Shown: positions 1 to 7,700, numbered from the stretch's first letter. The stretch is DNA of 16,326 nt from Candidatus Zixiibacteriota bacterium (GCA_030619345.1 JAUXBO010000014.1:1-16326), one strand, 5' to 3'. The notes: a model not told the origin generated them from the letters alone. Numbers and translations: made by a program.

Positions 1-199
1 GGACATGAAGACACCGGTGCTGGCCATGATCGGTGGCATTTTTGCGCCTCCCGGCAAACGGATGGGGCATGCCGGAGCGAGTGGCGAGGGCAGGATGGGC
101 ACGGCGAAAGAGAAGTTGGAGATGCTGGCCGATGCTGGTGCGCATCCTTGTAAGACTTTCCTTGACATCCCGGAGACGCTTGAGAAGCTGGGTGTCTGA
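1..199 (+). CDS. sucD: Succinyl-CoA synthetase (ADP/GDP-forming) alpha subunit, C-terminal part (5' end outside window)
   Basis: The reading frame enters from the left edge (first full codon at 2) and stops at TGA 197-199, so only the last 65 or so residues are visible. The segment APPGKRMGHAGA is the signature around the phosphohistidine of the CoA-ligase alpha subunit; the histidine codon is 68-70. By family knowledge, the enzyme interconverts succinyl-CoA and succinate with substrate-level phosphorylation in the TCA cycle, as an alpha/beta complex with SucC. After the signature the usual AII-GG-GTA run reads ASGEGRMGTA: same length but different residues, so a related CoA ligase is not fully excluded. 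The remainder (KEKLEMLADAGA...) fits the SucD C-terminal helix region. The sucC partner would lie upstream, out of view. A strong terminator follows at 249-284. Confidence 0.78.
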   Translation, partial: DMKTPVLAMIGGIFAPPGKRMGHAGASGEGRMGTAKEKLEMLADAGAHPCKTFLDIPETLEKLGV

Positions 200-205
200 T
201 TCCAA

Positions 206-234
206 TTGTCGAAACCGCAGGGGTTTCGACCTAC
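206..234. repeat. 29-bp palindromic repeat, copy 1
   Basis: A perfect 9-bp inverted repeat, GTCGAAACC (208-216) and GGTTTCGAC (222-230), encloses a 5-base loop. The same 29 bases, including flanking TT and CTAC, recur at 1524-1552 with one substitution in the loop. This copy begins 7 bases after the sucD stop. It resembles a short dispersed intergenic palindrome (REP/MITE-like); a role in mRNA 3'-end stability is possible but unproven. Confidence 0.8.
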
Positions 235-248
235 ATCGGCTCATATAT

Positions 249-284
249 GGTCGGGACTCTCTGAGCCCCGACCTTTTCTTTTCT
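249..284 (+). terminator. Rho-independent terminator after sucD
   Basis: GGTCGGG (249-255) pairs perfectly with CCCGACC (267-273). Inside, past one A-C mismatch, CTC (257-259) pairs with GAG (263-265) around a TCT loop. The stem is followed directly by the T-rich run TTTTCTTTTCT (274-284). This is a textbook intrinsic terminator shape and ends the transcript arriving from sucD. Confidence 0.78.
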
Positions 285-665
285 GTCAGATGCTCTATTT
301 GGTCGCACTAGTATCTCTTACATTGTGTTGTGGCGAAATGGGTTCGTTTTGCCAGAAAAAAGTATCACGTGGTGGATTGGTGATGAATTGGAACTTGGTG
401 GGGTGCGTTCCTGAGAATGTAAATCTGATCGTATCGGATTCATGAGTTCCATACTGATGCATCGCTTACAGATTCAGCAGTGGTTTGGGGGCGGAAGTGG
501 GGGGGAGATGTCGAATCCACTGACAGCTTCTGTCAAAGGTGCGGCGACATGTTAAATGGGCTTGCCCATCGTCGATGTTTTGAACTATATTGATGGTAAA
601 TTGTGGGAAGCAAGAGAGCGGGACAGAAAAAGTTTGGCCGAAGAAGTAGATGAGGGAGAAAAGAG
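285..665. other. Intergenic stretch between sucD terminator and the cyclase gene
   Basis: No convincing gene is seen here. Open frames are short, lack ribosome-binding sites and have no recognisable protein character. The right half holds the inverted repeat ATGGGC-TT-GCCCAT (556-569), with CGAC (545-548) and GTCG (571-574) able to extend it, and a candidate promoter. The stretch looks like an accessory insertion region rather than a conserved leader. Confidence 0.5.
562..591 (+). promoter_or_regulatory. Candidate promoter with overlapping inverted repeat
   Basis: TTGCCC (562-567, four of six matches to the -35 consensus) and TATATT (586-591, five of six matches to -10) are separated by 18 bases and lie about 75 bases before the cyclase start. 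The -35 element lies within the inverted repeat 556-569, a typical position for a repressor site. No other promoter candidate in the gap looks better, but the -35 match is weak. Confidence 0.3.
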
Positions 666-1457
666 TTGGCTAAAGTAGAATCAACAGGTGACGAACGGAT
701 TGTAGCTTATGTCGACATTTTGGGATTCAAGAATCTATTAGATTCGTTCGACGAGTCTCTTGCCAAAATCAGAAAAGCCTTTGACGAGACAATCAATCGC
801 ACATTGAAATTTGCAAAGAGCCCGGAGCTGGAAGAGTCTAGTGTAAGGGTCTTCTCAGATTGTATCTATGTCAGTGGTCCGAGGCGTTCAGAGGTTTTGT
901 CTTTCTTAGTAGCGGTTCTAGGGTCGATTCAACAGATGTTGGCTCTGCACGGCGTGTTTGTTCGCGGTGGGATTGCTTCAGGTCGCCACTTTGAGTCTGA
1001 GGACATTCTCTTTAGTGTCGGCCTCCAGCATGCTTATAAACTGGAGACTGAAGCCGTCTATCCGCGCATAATAATTGATGAATCACTAAAAGAGTTCATC
1101 GACGAGAAGTTGATGCAAGGAGTGAAGTCGGAGTTGCGGTTTCGTGTATTGCGTGCTCCAGATGATTTCTTGTTCATAGACTACCTGGGTGCAGTATTGA
1201 ATGAGTGTTTTGAAGATTTTACAATTATAGCTGTGATAGCCGATCACAGGGCTCAAGTTCTAGATCAAGTTGAGAAATTCGAGAGAAATACTCGGATATT
1301 AAACAAGTATAGGTGGGTGGCAGACTACCACAACTACATAATTGATAACCTTGCACCTACGCTTTGCAAAGACCGGCATAGTCTTCTATCGGAGATGGTA
1401 GAATTGAAGATTTCCGCCGAAGATGATTTCCCCTGGTTTTCCACATCGATCGGATAA
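666..1457 (+). CDS. Class III nucleotidyl-cyclase-fold protein (Pycsar/PycC-like, orphan)
   Basis: A soluble 263-residue protein with no signal peptide or membrane segment. The start is TTG 666: an in-frame TGA lies at 651-653, no other start codon lies between, and GAGGGAG (652-658) is a well-spaced ribosome-binding site. The N-terminus has YVDILGFK with Asp17, then FSDCIY with Asp65; these fit the two metal-binding aspartates of class III adenylate/guanylate cyclases. RGGIASG (100-106), GLQHAYKLE (119-127) and YPRIIID (132-138) follow the pattern of small stand-alone cyclase-like proteins that include the pyrimidine cyclases (PycC) of Pycsar antiphage systems. The C-terminal 100 or so residues show no recognised domain. 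No TIR, membrane or cyclic-nucleotide-binding effector lies next to it, so a defence role is only a possibility. It sits alone between two copies of a palindromic repeat and looks more AT-rich by eye than its neighbours. Catalytic activity is not established. Confidence 0.6.
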   Translation: MAKVESTGDERIVAYVDILGFKNLLDSFDESLAKIRKAFDETINRTLKFAKSPELEESSVRVFSDCIYVSGPRRSEVLSFLVAVLGSIQQMLALHGVFVRGGIASGRHFESEDILFSVGLQHAYKLETEAVYPRIIIDESLKEFIDEKLMQGVKSELRFRVLRAPDDFLFIDYLGAVLNECFEDFTIIAVIADHRAQVLDQVEKFERNTRILNKYRWVADYHNYIIDNLAPTLCKDRHSLLSEMVELKISAEDDFPWFSTSIG

Positions 1458-1523
1458 ATACTGAAGTGGCTAAGTGCATTAATCTTTTGAAAAGGGGAAC
1501 ACCGGGCAATACGTGGAAACGAG

Positions 1524-1552
1524 TTGTCGAAACCACAGGGGTTTCGACCTAC
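1524..1552. repeat. 29-bp palindromic repeat, copy 2
   Basis: GTCGAAACC (1526-1534) and GGTTTCGAC (1540-1548) form a perfect 9-bp stem around ACAGG. It is identical to copy 1 (206-234) except for one loop base (G to A), with the same flanking TT and CTAC in the same orientation. The two copies bracket the cyclase gene and sit about 1.3 kb apart. Confidence 0.8.
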
Positions 1553-1585
1553 GAAGACCTACAAAGGCAATCGCGTTTGAGAGAA

Positions 1586-1610
1586 TCACCCTTCGACAGG
1601 CTCAGGGTGA
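1586..1610. repeat. REP-like palindromic element (CCCTTCGACAGGCTCAGGG type)
   Basis: TCACCCT (1586-1592) pairs with AGGGTGA (1604-1610) around TCGACAGGCTC. The core resembles the CCCTTCGACAAGCTCAGGG palindrome scattered through the intergenic regions of many unrelated bacterial genomes. Translated on the minus strand, this element gives the known artefact peptide SHPEPVEG, so the short minus-strand open frame here should not be called a gene. Confidence 0.7.
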
Positions 1611-1623
1611 CTTGATATTGCTT

Positions 1624-1645
1624 TTTTGTTGCCCTTTTGTTGCCC
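1624..1645. repeat. 11-bp perfect tandem repeat (2 copies)
   Basis: TTTTGTTGCCC occurs twice back to back (1624-1634, 1635-1645), just upstream of the asparaginase start. The second copy overlaps CCCGT (1643-1647), which can pair with ACGGG (1659-1663) ending immediately before the ATG. Slippage in such a repeat could alter spacing, but no function is evident. Confidence 0.7.
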
Positions 1646-1663
1646 GTCCCCTAAACTCACGGG

Positions 1664-2686
1664 ATGGAAAAGTATCAGCATGAAATAGCGGCGAAAGTGT
1701 ATCGTGGGGATGGAATCGAAGCGATGCACTACGCCTCGATAGCAGTGGTCAACCAAGGAGGGGAGTTGACGCACTATCTCGGTAATCCGGAACTGGTCAC
1801 GATGGCACGGTCATCGATAAAACCATTCCAACTGCTGCCACTCATCACTACCGGAGCCGCCGACAAGTTTGCGTTCCAGCCAAAGCAGTTGGCGATCATG
1901 TGCGGCTCGCACAATGGAACCAACGACCACAAGGCGCTGGTCAAATTTAATCTCGAAGCGATTCGTTGTTCCGCCTCTGACTTAAAATGCGGGGCGCACC
2001 GACCCATTTATATGGAGGATGCAGGCAGGTACCCGACGGATGGGGAAGACAAAGACCCGTTGCGGCATAACTGCTCCGGGAAGCATGCCGGGTTTCTGGC
2101 GTTGGCCAAGCATCTCGATGTCGACGTGGCCGACTATCTAAAGCCGGAGTCAAAAGGGCAGCAGTTGGTTAAGCAGGCGGTGGCGGACTACTGTGAGTAT
2201 CCTTCGGAGAAGATGCAATTGGGGACGGATGGATGCAGTGCGCCGAATTTCTCATTACCAATCTGCAAGCTGGCCAATGCTTTTCGGAAGCTCGCCTCGG
2301 GAGACGGGGCAACTGATTCTACTAGGGCTGCTATTGGACGAATAAAGGGGGCAATTTGCGCCTTTCCGGAGATGGTTAGCGGCGAGGGACGGTTCGATCT
2401 TGACTTAATGCGCTCTTTTCCTGATAATATAGTATGTAAGGTTGGCGGCGAGGCGATTCAAGCTATGGGCCTGACCGACCCACAAATAGGGATCGCCATA
2501 AAGGTGCACGATGGAAGTTTTCGGGCGCTCGGTGCGATTTGCGTTGAGGTCCTCAAGCAGTTAGGGATTGTGAATTACCTGAGTTATTTTCCGCACCTTG
2601 AGCGACACGCCGAACCGGAAGTGAAAAACAGCGCCGGACTGATTACCGGCACGATAAAGGCAGAATTTGAGTTGAGAGAGGCATAG
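1664..2686 (+). CDS. L-asparaginase, Rhizobium etli type (PF06089, asparaginase II)
   Basis: A cytoplasmic 340-residue enzyme expected to hydrolyse L-asparagine to aspartate and ammonia. Length and motif order fit PF06089, a family unrelated to E. coli AnsA/AnsB. RSSIK gives Ser50 and Lys53, and NCSGKHAG (136-143) gives Cys137 and Lys140. DGCSAPNF gives Cys191. These match, at a constant offset of two, the Ser48-Lys51 pair and the Cys135/Lys138/Cys189 zinc-site residues I recall from the R. etli enzyme ReAV, so the active site looks intact. The start is ATG 1664: an in-frame TAA lies at 1652-1654 and the family core begins around residue 11 (KVYRGDGIEAMH). There is no good Shine-Dalgarno sequence; instead the stem CCCGT/ACGGG abuts the ATG. 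The tryptophanase gene follows after 153 bases, so the two may be parts of one amino-acid-scavenging locus, although tnaA has its own strong ribosome-binding site. Confidence 0.85.
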   Translation: MEKYQHEIAAKVYRGDGIEAMHYASIAVVNQGGELTHYLGNPELVTMARSSIKPFQLLPLITTGAADKFAFQPKQLAIMCGSHNGTNDHKALVKFNLEAIRCSASDLKCGAHRPIYMEDAGRYPTDGEDKDPLRHNCSGKHAGFLALAKHLDVDVADYLKPESKGQQLVKQAVADYCEYPSEKMQLGTDGCSAPNFSLPICKLANAFRKLASGDGATDSTRAAIGRIKGAICAFPEMVSGEGRFDLDLMRSFPDNIVCKVGGEAIQAMGLTDPQIGIAIKVHDGSFRALGAICVEVLKQLGIVNYLSYFPHLERHAEPEVKNSAGLITGTIKAEFELREA

Positions 2687-2827
2687 CCTCCGGACGGTAT
2701 AACCGTTATGATTAGACCAACCAACAAAACTACCATACACCTCGGTATGAGTTACCATCGCCGACGTATCAAAGACCTTCCCTAATATCAAACTCCTTTG
2801 CAACGCTTTTATTAATTGTTCAATCCC

Positions 2828-2835
2828 AAAGGAGG
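2828..2835 (+). promoter_or_regulatory. Strong ribosome-binding site fixing the tnaA start
   Basis: AAAGGAGG lies 4 bases before ATG 2840. It rules out an in-frame TTG at 2816, which lies upstream of this signal and would add eight residues absent from the family. Confidence 0.85.
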
Positions 2836-2839
2836 AATC

Positions 2840-4243
2840 ATGTCTCGTAAACGCCAACCGGCGGAACCGTATCGTATAAAATCGGTCGAACCGATTAAGC
2901 TGCTAAATAAAGTCCAACGTGAGCAGCGACTCAAAGAAGCCAACTATAACGTGTTCAAGATAGATGCACCGGATATCTATATTGATCTGCTGACCGATTC
3001 CGGCACGACGGCGATGTCTAACAGACAGTGGGCGGCGCTGATGCTCGGCGATGAATCTTACGCCGGGGCGACCTCGTTCCGCAGGTTCGAGCGGGTGGTC
3101 CGTGAACTAACGCAGAAGAAATTTGTGATTCCATGCCACCAGGGAAGAGCGGCTGAAAATTTACTTTTTAGTACGATGCTAAAACCGGGGCAATTCGTAC
3201 CCAATAACACCCACTTTGACACCACTCGGGCGAATACGCTTCATAAAGGCGGCATTGCTGTCGACCTTCCCTGTCCTGTGTCGACTTCCGATGAAATTCT
3301 CAATTTCAAAGGGAATATGGATATAGCGCAACTCGAAGAATTCCTAATCAAGCACGGTCCCGAGAAGATACCGCTGGTGATTATGACGATCACCAACAAC
3401 TCGGTCGGCGGTCAGCCGGTCTCGATGAGAAATATTCGGGAGACCTCGGAGCTATGCAAATCGCACGGCATTCCGTTCTTTTTTGACTGCGCCCGTTTTG
3501 CGGAGAATGCTTTTTTCATTAAGCGGGACGAACCGGGTTATTCGGACAAGACTATCGAAGAGATTGCGCACGAGATGTTCAGCTATTGCGACGGCACGAT
3601 GATGTCAGCCAAAAAAGATGGCCTGGCGAATATCGGTGGGTTTATCTCGATCAATGATGGGGATTTGTATCGCCGACTGACGGAATTGTTGATCGTGGTG
3701 GAAGGTTTCCCGACTTACGGCGGGCTGGCAGGACGCGACCTTGATGTTCTTGCGGTCGGTCTGCAGGAAGTACTTGATTTTGATTATCTGGATTTCCGAA
3801 TCGATCAGGTGAAGTATTTCGGTGAGAAGATTAAAGCGGCCGGTATCCCGATTGTTGAGCCGACCGGTGGTCATGCGGTTTTTGTCGATGCCGGTGCGTT
3901 TCTGCCGCACATTCCCGCCCACCAATTTCCGGGACAGGCATTGGCCTGTGCCTTTTATCTTGAGGGGGGCGTACGCGTGGTTGAGATGGGATCGTTGATG
4001 TTTGGCGGAGTCGATCCGAACACGGGCAAAAAGTTCACAGCCTCAAGAGAATTGGTGCGGATGGCGTTGCCGCGTCGGGTGTATACTAATTCGCATCTTG
4101 ATTATATCGCCGAGGCGGCTGAGAATATCGTCGCCAACAAGGACCAGCTAGCTGGTTTTAAGATTGTCAGTCAGGCAGCTTTATTAAGACATTTTACCTG
4201 TGACCTGCAGATGTTGAGCCGGGAAGAGGTGGGGGTGGAGTAG
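2840..4243 (+). CDS. tnaA: Tryptophanase (tryptophan indole-lyase)
   Basis: A 467-residue PLP enzyme of the beta-eliminating lyase family, which by family knowledge cleaves L-tryptophan to indole, pyruvate and ammonia in the cytoplasm. Visible landmarks are IDLLTDSGT (48-56), GDESYAG (70-76), HQGR (100-103), DCARFAENA (216-224), the PLP-lysine motif MSAKKDG with Lys259, EGFPTYGGL (288-296) and the C-terminal LRHFT. The paralogue tyrosine phenol-lyase is disfavoured at two specificity positions: VVEMG replaces its SMERG arginine, and LRHFT carries His451 (tryptophanase-type) where phenol-lyase has phenylalanine. The middle of the protein (MFSYCDG, NIGGF, GLAGRD) is nevertheless phenol-lyase-like. 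Cys99 replaces the usual threonine before HQGR. No tryptophan permease gene is adjacent. The upstream 153 bases hold a small ACGGT/ACCGT stem after the asparaginase stop and no convincing promoter. Confidence 0.88.
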   Translation: MSRKRQPAEPYRIKSVEPIKLLNKVQREQRLKEANYNVFKIDAPDIYIDLLTDSGTTAMSNRQWAALMLGDESYAGATSFRRFERVVRELTQKKFVIPCHQGRAAENLLFSTMLKPGQFVPNNTHFDTTRANTLHKGGIAVDLPCPVSTSDEILNFKGNMDIAQLEEFLIKHGPEKIPLVIMTITNNSVGGQPVSMRNIRETSELCKSHGIPFFFDCARFAENAFFIKRDEPGYSDKTIEEIAHEMFSYCDGTMMSAKKDGLANIGGFISINDGDLYRRLTELLIVVEGFPTYGGLAGRDLDVLAVGLQEVLDFDYLDFRIDQVKYFGEKIKAAGIPIVEPTGGHAVFVDAGAFLPHIPAHQFPGQALACAFYLEGGVRVVEMGSLMFGGVDPNTGKKFTASRELVRMALPRRVYTNSHLDYIAEAAENIVANKDQLAGFKIVSQAALLRHFTCDLQMLSREEVGVE

Positions 4244-4538
4244 GCTACTCCCGCTAGGATATTGCACAGTTTCACCTGCTGAGACGTCCAAGTCCTGGCA
4301 GGTTGGAGTAATCTGCCGCCAAAGAGAGAGTTTAACGAGCAGAAATCAGCTAATTTCTGCGAAATTGTGTGAAATTCGGTTCAGCCTTTGGTCAAGCTGA
4401 GAGTCCCGCAATTCCTGATGGGCTCAGCGTGGTCGCTATAAGTAAGTGTAAGGCAATAGCTTAATTAGGTGAGAGAGCTGGCGATGGCCAGTTGGCCCGG
4501 AAATTGCAGTACCTGCAGTGTTAAAGTAGTTTCCCGAC
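4244..4538. other. Hairpin-rich noncoding stretch between tnaA and the T9SS operon promoter
   Basis: No gene is supported. The stretch is dense in inverted repeats: ACCTGC/GCAGGT (4274-4279/4298-4303); GCAGAAAT/ATTTCTGC (4339-4346/4353-4360, perfect 8 bp); GCTGAG plus CCC with GGG plus CTCAGC (4396-4428); CTGGC-GATG-GCCAG (4478-4491); and TGCAG/CTGCA (4505-4517). None is followed by a convincing T-run, so no clear terminator for tnaA is visible, although the first could be a weak one. The structures could belong to an unrecognised small RNA or a tnaA 3' UTR. I cannot assign a known RNA family. Confidence 0.45.
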
Positions 4539-4566
4539 TTGACAATAAAAGCGGGAACTTTATATT
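4528..4566 (+). promoter_or_regulatory. Sigma70-like promoter of the T9SS operon, with an inverted repeat over the -35 box
   Basis: TTGACA (4539-4544, perfect consensus) and TATATT (4561-4566, five of six) are separated by 16 bases, giving a predicted start near 4573. The arms AGTT(T)CCCG (4528-4536, one bulged T) and CGGGAACT (4552-4559) flank the -35 element. As DNA this is a plausible operator where a dimeric repressor would block polymerase; as RNA it would only matter for read-through from upstream. It is the best promoter in the window and lies about 155 bases before the porU-like start. Confidence 0.65.
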
Positions 4567-4572
4567 CACTAA

Positions 4573-4722
4573 GGATTTATACAGATATGGAGGACAGTAT
4601 ATAGCATCTCGGTTAACTGGAATCTGGCGTTAAGCCAGGACAAATGAACAACTTAATTTGTCGGCCCTAAAACCGTTGCTGTATTATGTCCGGTTCGGGG
4701 CCGGGTAACTGACCCGGTTCGA
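4573..4722 (+). ncRNA. Structured 5' leader of the T9SS operon (possible riboswitch-like element)
   Basis: About 150 untranslated bases carry CTGGC-GTTAA-GCCAG (4624-4638), GACAAAT/ATTTGTC (4639-4645/4656-4662) and a 9-bp stem 4698-4706/4712-4720, including two G-U pairs, that ends two bases before ATG 4723. A competing fold pairs GGCCC (4663-4667) with GGGCC (4698-4702) and AACCG (4671-4675) with CGGTT (4691-4695). This uses the same bases as the start-proximal stem, so the two folds exclude each other. No Shine-Dalgarno sequence precedes the ATG. The hairpin-plus-CCTAAAACC layout loosely recalls c-di-GMP-I (GEMM) riboswitches, but the conserved GEMM core does not match, so this is a structured leader of unknown ligand, if any. 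Confidence 0.35.
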
Positions 4723-7700
4723 ATGAAAAAAATGCTGTATAACATCTTAATCGTATCTCTTTCAGTCTTCCTGATAAATCTGGAGAGCTTTGCATCTGAT
4801 AAGTCAGTGCAGTTGCTTTCGTTTTCGGACAGAGGCGTTCAATTCTCCGTTAATGTTAGCCCGGAAAAGCTGATTCCACGAACAGTAGATAAATCAGTTA
4901 CACTATATTCTCATACGGTTACAGTGGCGATTCCTGTCGGTGCAAAAGTCGAGTTAGTGTCCGTGCAAGGATACGACCGGCAGTTGTTGAAAAACAAGAG
5001 CCTGGCGCAATCCTCGGTGCTGTCTTCGTTTGGTCTGGCAGCTCTGGGTCAACCGTTCATCGTGCGCGGTCGACAACTGGTCAACGTGGAACTGTTTCCG
5101 ATTACGTCCTCCGGGTATTATGCAACAATAGAGATCGCATTGCGATTCACAGGTGGCAGTTCAGTCAGTACCAGCACAGCTGTCCCCGATCCTCATTTTG
5201 ACAAGCTGTTGTCCAAAGTAGTAATGAATTTTGAGCAGGCACGTGATTGGGCAGCGCCGAGGCCAATTGCCGCAAAGTCAGCCATTGCGGTTAATCCGTT
5301 CGGAGAGTCTTCGGACTGGTTTAAGATTTCGGTTCCGAAGACGGCCATATACAAAGTTACCGGATCAGCACTGAGTGCTGCTGGCCTGAACCTCAGCGGG
5401 CTAACGTCTTCTTCAATTCGTGTTTTCAACGGTGGTGGATTACCGCTACCAATTGACAACAATCTCGTCCGACCAGAATTTGAGGAGATCGCTATCTCAG
5501 TGGTTGATGGTGGTGACGGACGCTTTGATGCTTCCGATTACTTTATTCTTTTTGGCGAAGGGGTTGATCGTTGGATTCATGCTCCGTCGGATAGCTTTAT
5601 TAATAATCCGTACACGACCGACAATTGCTATTGGTTGAGTACGTCGCCGTCTATTAGCGGAGTTCCGCGCCGAATGGCGAATGTCAACTATACCGGTCCG
5701 ACCCCCACGACCGTGACCTCTTTCCGCCGATTTGTCCACACCGAACGGGACGAAATGCTTCAGCGGTACTATAAAGGGGAGATATATGACTATTACAATT
5801 GGTTCTGGACTGACCAGTCATCGCTGACAATTCATGCTTCGACTCCCGGTGCGATCAGCGGGACAGTGTCTAATTTATTCTTAGCGGGAAAGACATTTGG
5901 TACTCATATGTCGCTATTTGTAGGCGGCATACCGGCCATAAACAAGAATTGCGATAACAATCGCTGCACTTTTTCCAGTCTCTCGGTGAGAGACGGGCTG
6001 ACCCAGCTTGTTATCAACCAGAGTGGGAATAGCAATATCCCTCCGTATTTTGATTTCGCCGACATTGCCTATACCAGTACGCTGCTTCCTCAAGGGGAGA
6101 GAATAGATTTGACTCTGGGTACGCTTGATGGTGGGGCGAGACTTAATATTATCGATAACTTTTCGGGATCGCCGACCGTTCTTGATGTTACCGACGGCGC
6201 CGCTCCGCGCGTGATAGCTTCGGTAATAAGATCCGGCGGGCTTCTGGCTGCTTCGGCTGACTTTGCCGCCTCGAATTACAGTCGTCTGTTCGTGGATACG
6301 CTGGCAACGGATATGGAGATTGCTATGGTGACTACGACGGACCTGAGAAGCAATTTGTCTCAAGTTGACTACCTGATAATTGCGCCGGATCAATTCCGAT
6401 CAGCGTTGCAGGAATATGTTGATTATCGGAGTGGCAGCTACCGTAGTTGCTTTGTCAGTGTCGAAGATATTCTGGACAATTTTTCTTTCGGTCTTTATGA
6501 TCCAGCTGCTATTCGTGATTTTTTGCACTTTGCCTATGATAATTTTGCTGCCCCAGCCCCGACGTATGTTCTTTTTGTAGGGGATGGCAGTTACGATTTT
6601 ATGGATATCCACCAGACGGGACAAGAGAATTTCGTTCCACCCTTCGTCCATCCGGCGGACACACAGCGATTTTATTCCGATGACAACTTCGTATATTTTG
6701 GAGCTTACGGTCTTCTCGACGGAGATACTTCGTATGTACCTGCTAATCCATCGGCGGATCGCGGTTACGATATGATAAGCGCTCGCTGGCCGGTTTCCTC
6801 AGAGGAGGAGATTGCGATAATAATCGGCAAAATCAAAAGTTATGAGAGCAAAGAAAATCGAGGAGCCTGGCGTTCCAAAGTAACCGTGGTGGCCGATGAT
6901 GAGTTTGCTGCCGGAGCGTACAACGAAGCGATTCACACGGAGCAGGCGGAGATTCTGCAGAAAGATCATCTGCCGGGTCAATTTGAAAACGATAAAATAT
7001 ATTTGTGGGATTATCCGAGAGTCGGGAGCAAACGGCCCGGTGTCAACGATGCGATTGTCGATGCCTTCAACGACGGCACCCTGTTGATCAACTATGTCGG
7101 TCACGGAAACCCTGATCTTTGGGCGCATGAGCATGTTTTCACGCGCAACGAGGACCTTCCGCGACTCGACAATGAAAATAATCTGCCGCTCGTTTTTACA
7201 GCTTCGTGTGAAATTGCATTTTTCGATGATCCAGAACGTGAGGGAATGGCCGAAGATTTACTGACCCTGCCCAACGGAGCGGTCGGGGTAATTTCCGCCA
7301 CGCGTCGCGTTTACTCGGGGCCAAACGCCGATCTTAATCGAAAAGTATTTGATGTACTTTTTGGTGAGAGAAAGATTAGCATTTGCGAAGCTCTGTATAT
7401 GGCCAAACTGCAGCGGCAGTATTTGGGATCAACCGTTCCCCATAGAGTGGGCAACGATCAGGCGTACCTCTACTTCGGCGACCCGCTCATGAGATTAGGG
7501 ATTCCTGAATTTGATCTGATGTTCGACAGTTTGCCTGACAGCATAATGGCGCTATCGCCGTATACGGTTTTTGGCCGCGTGGTTGACAGCAATGGAACGA
7601 CAGTCGTAGGCGATGGAGAACTGTTTGTCAGGGCTTTTGACACTGATCGTCGTCGCAAACATTATGTGATCGACACGCCCAATCCTTCCAATCCTCCTTT

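Noticed and set aside
206..1552. CRISPR array suggested by repeated palindromes
   Set aside because: Only two copies 1.3 kb apart, with a gene between them and no regular spacers.
1586..1774. Minus-strand open frame ending in SHPEPVEG
   Set aside because: The C-terminus is the translation of the palindromic repeat at 1586-1610, a common annotation artefact, and the rest is antisense to the asparaginase gene.
2747..2785. Short open frame MSYHRRRIKDLP upstream of tnaA, ending Pro-stop like the TnaC arrest peptide
   Set aside because: It has no tryptophan codon, which is essential for TnaC sensing, and no Shine-Dalgarno sequence; no anti-terminator layout is visible.
4573..4722. Firm call of a c-di-GMP-I (GEMM) riboswitch
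   Set aside because: The hairpin and CCTAAAACC layout is suggestive, but the conserved core sequences of the family are not matched, so only a generic structured leader is reported.
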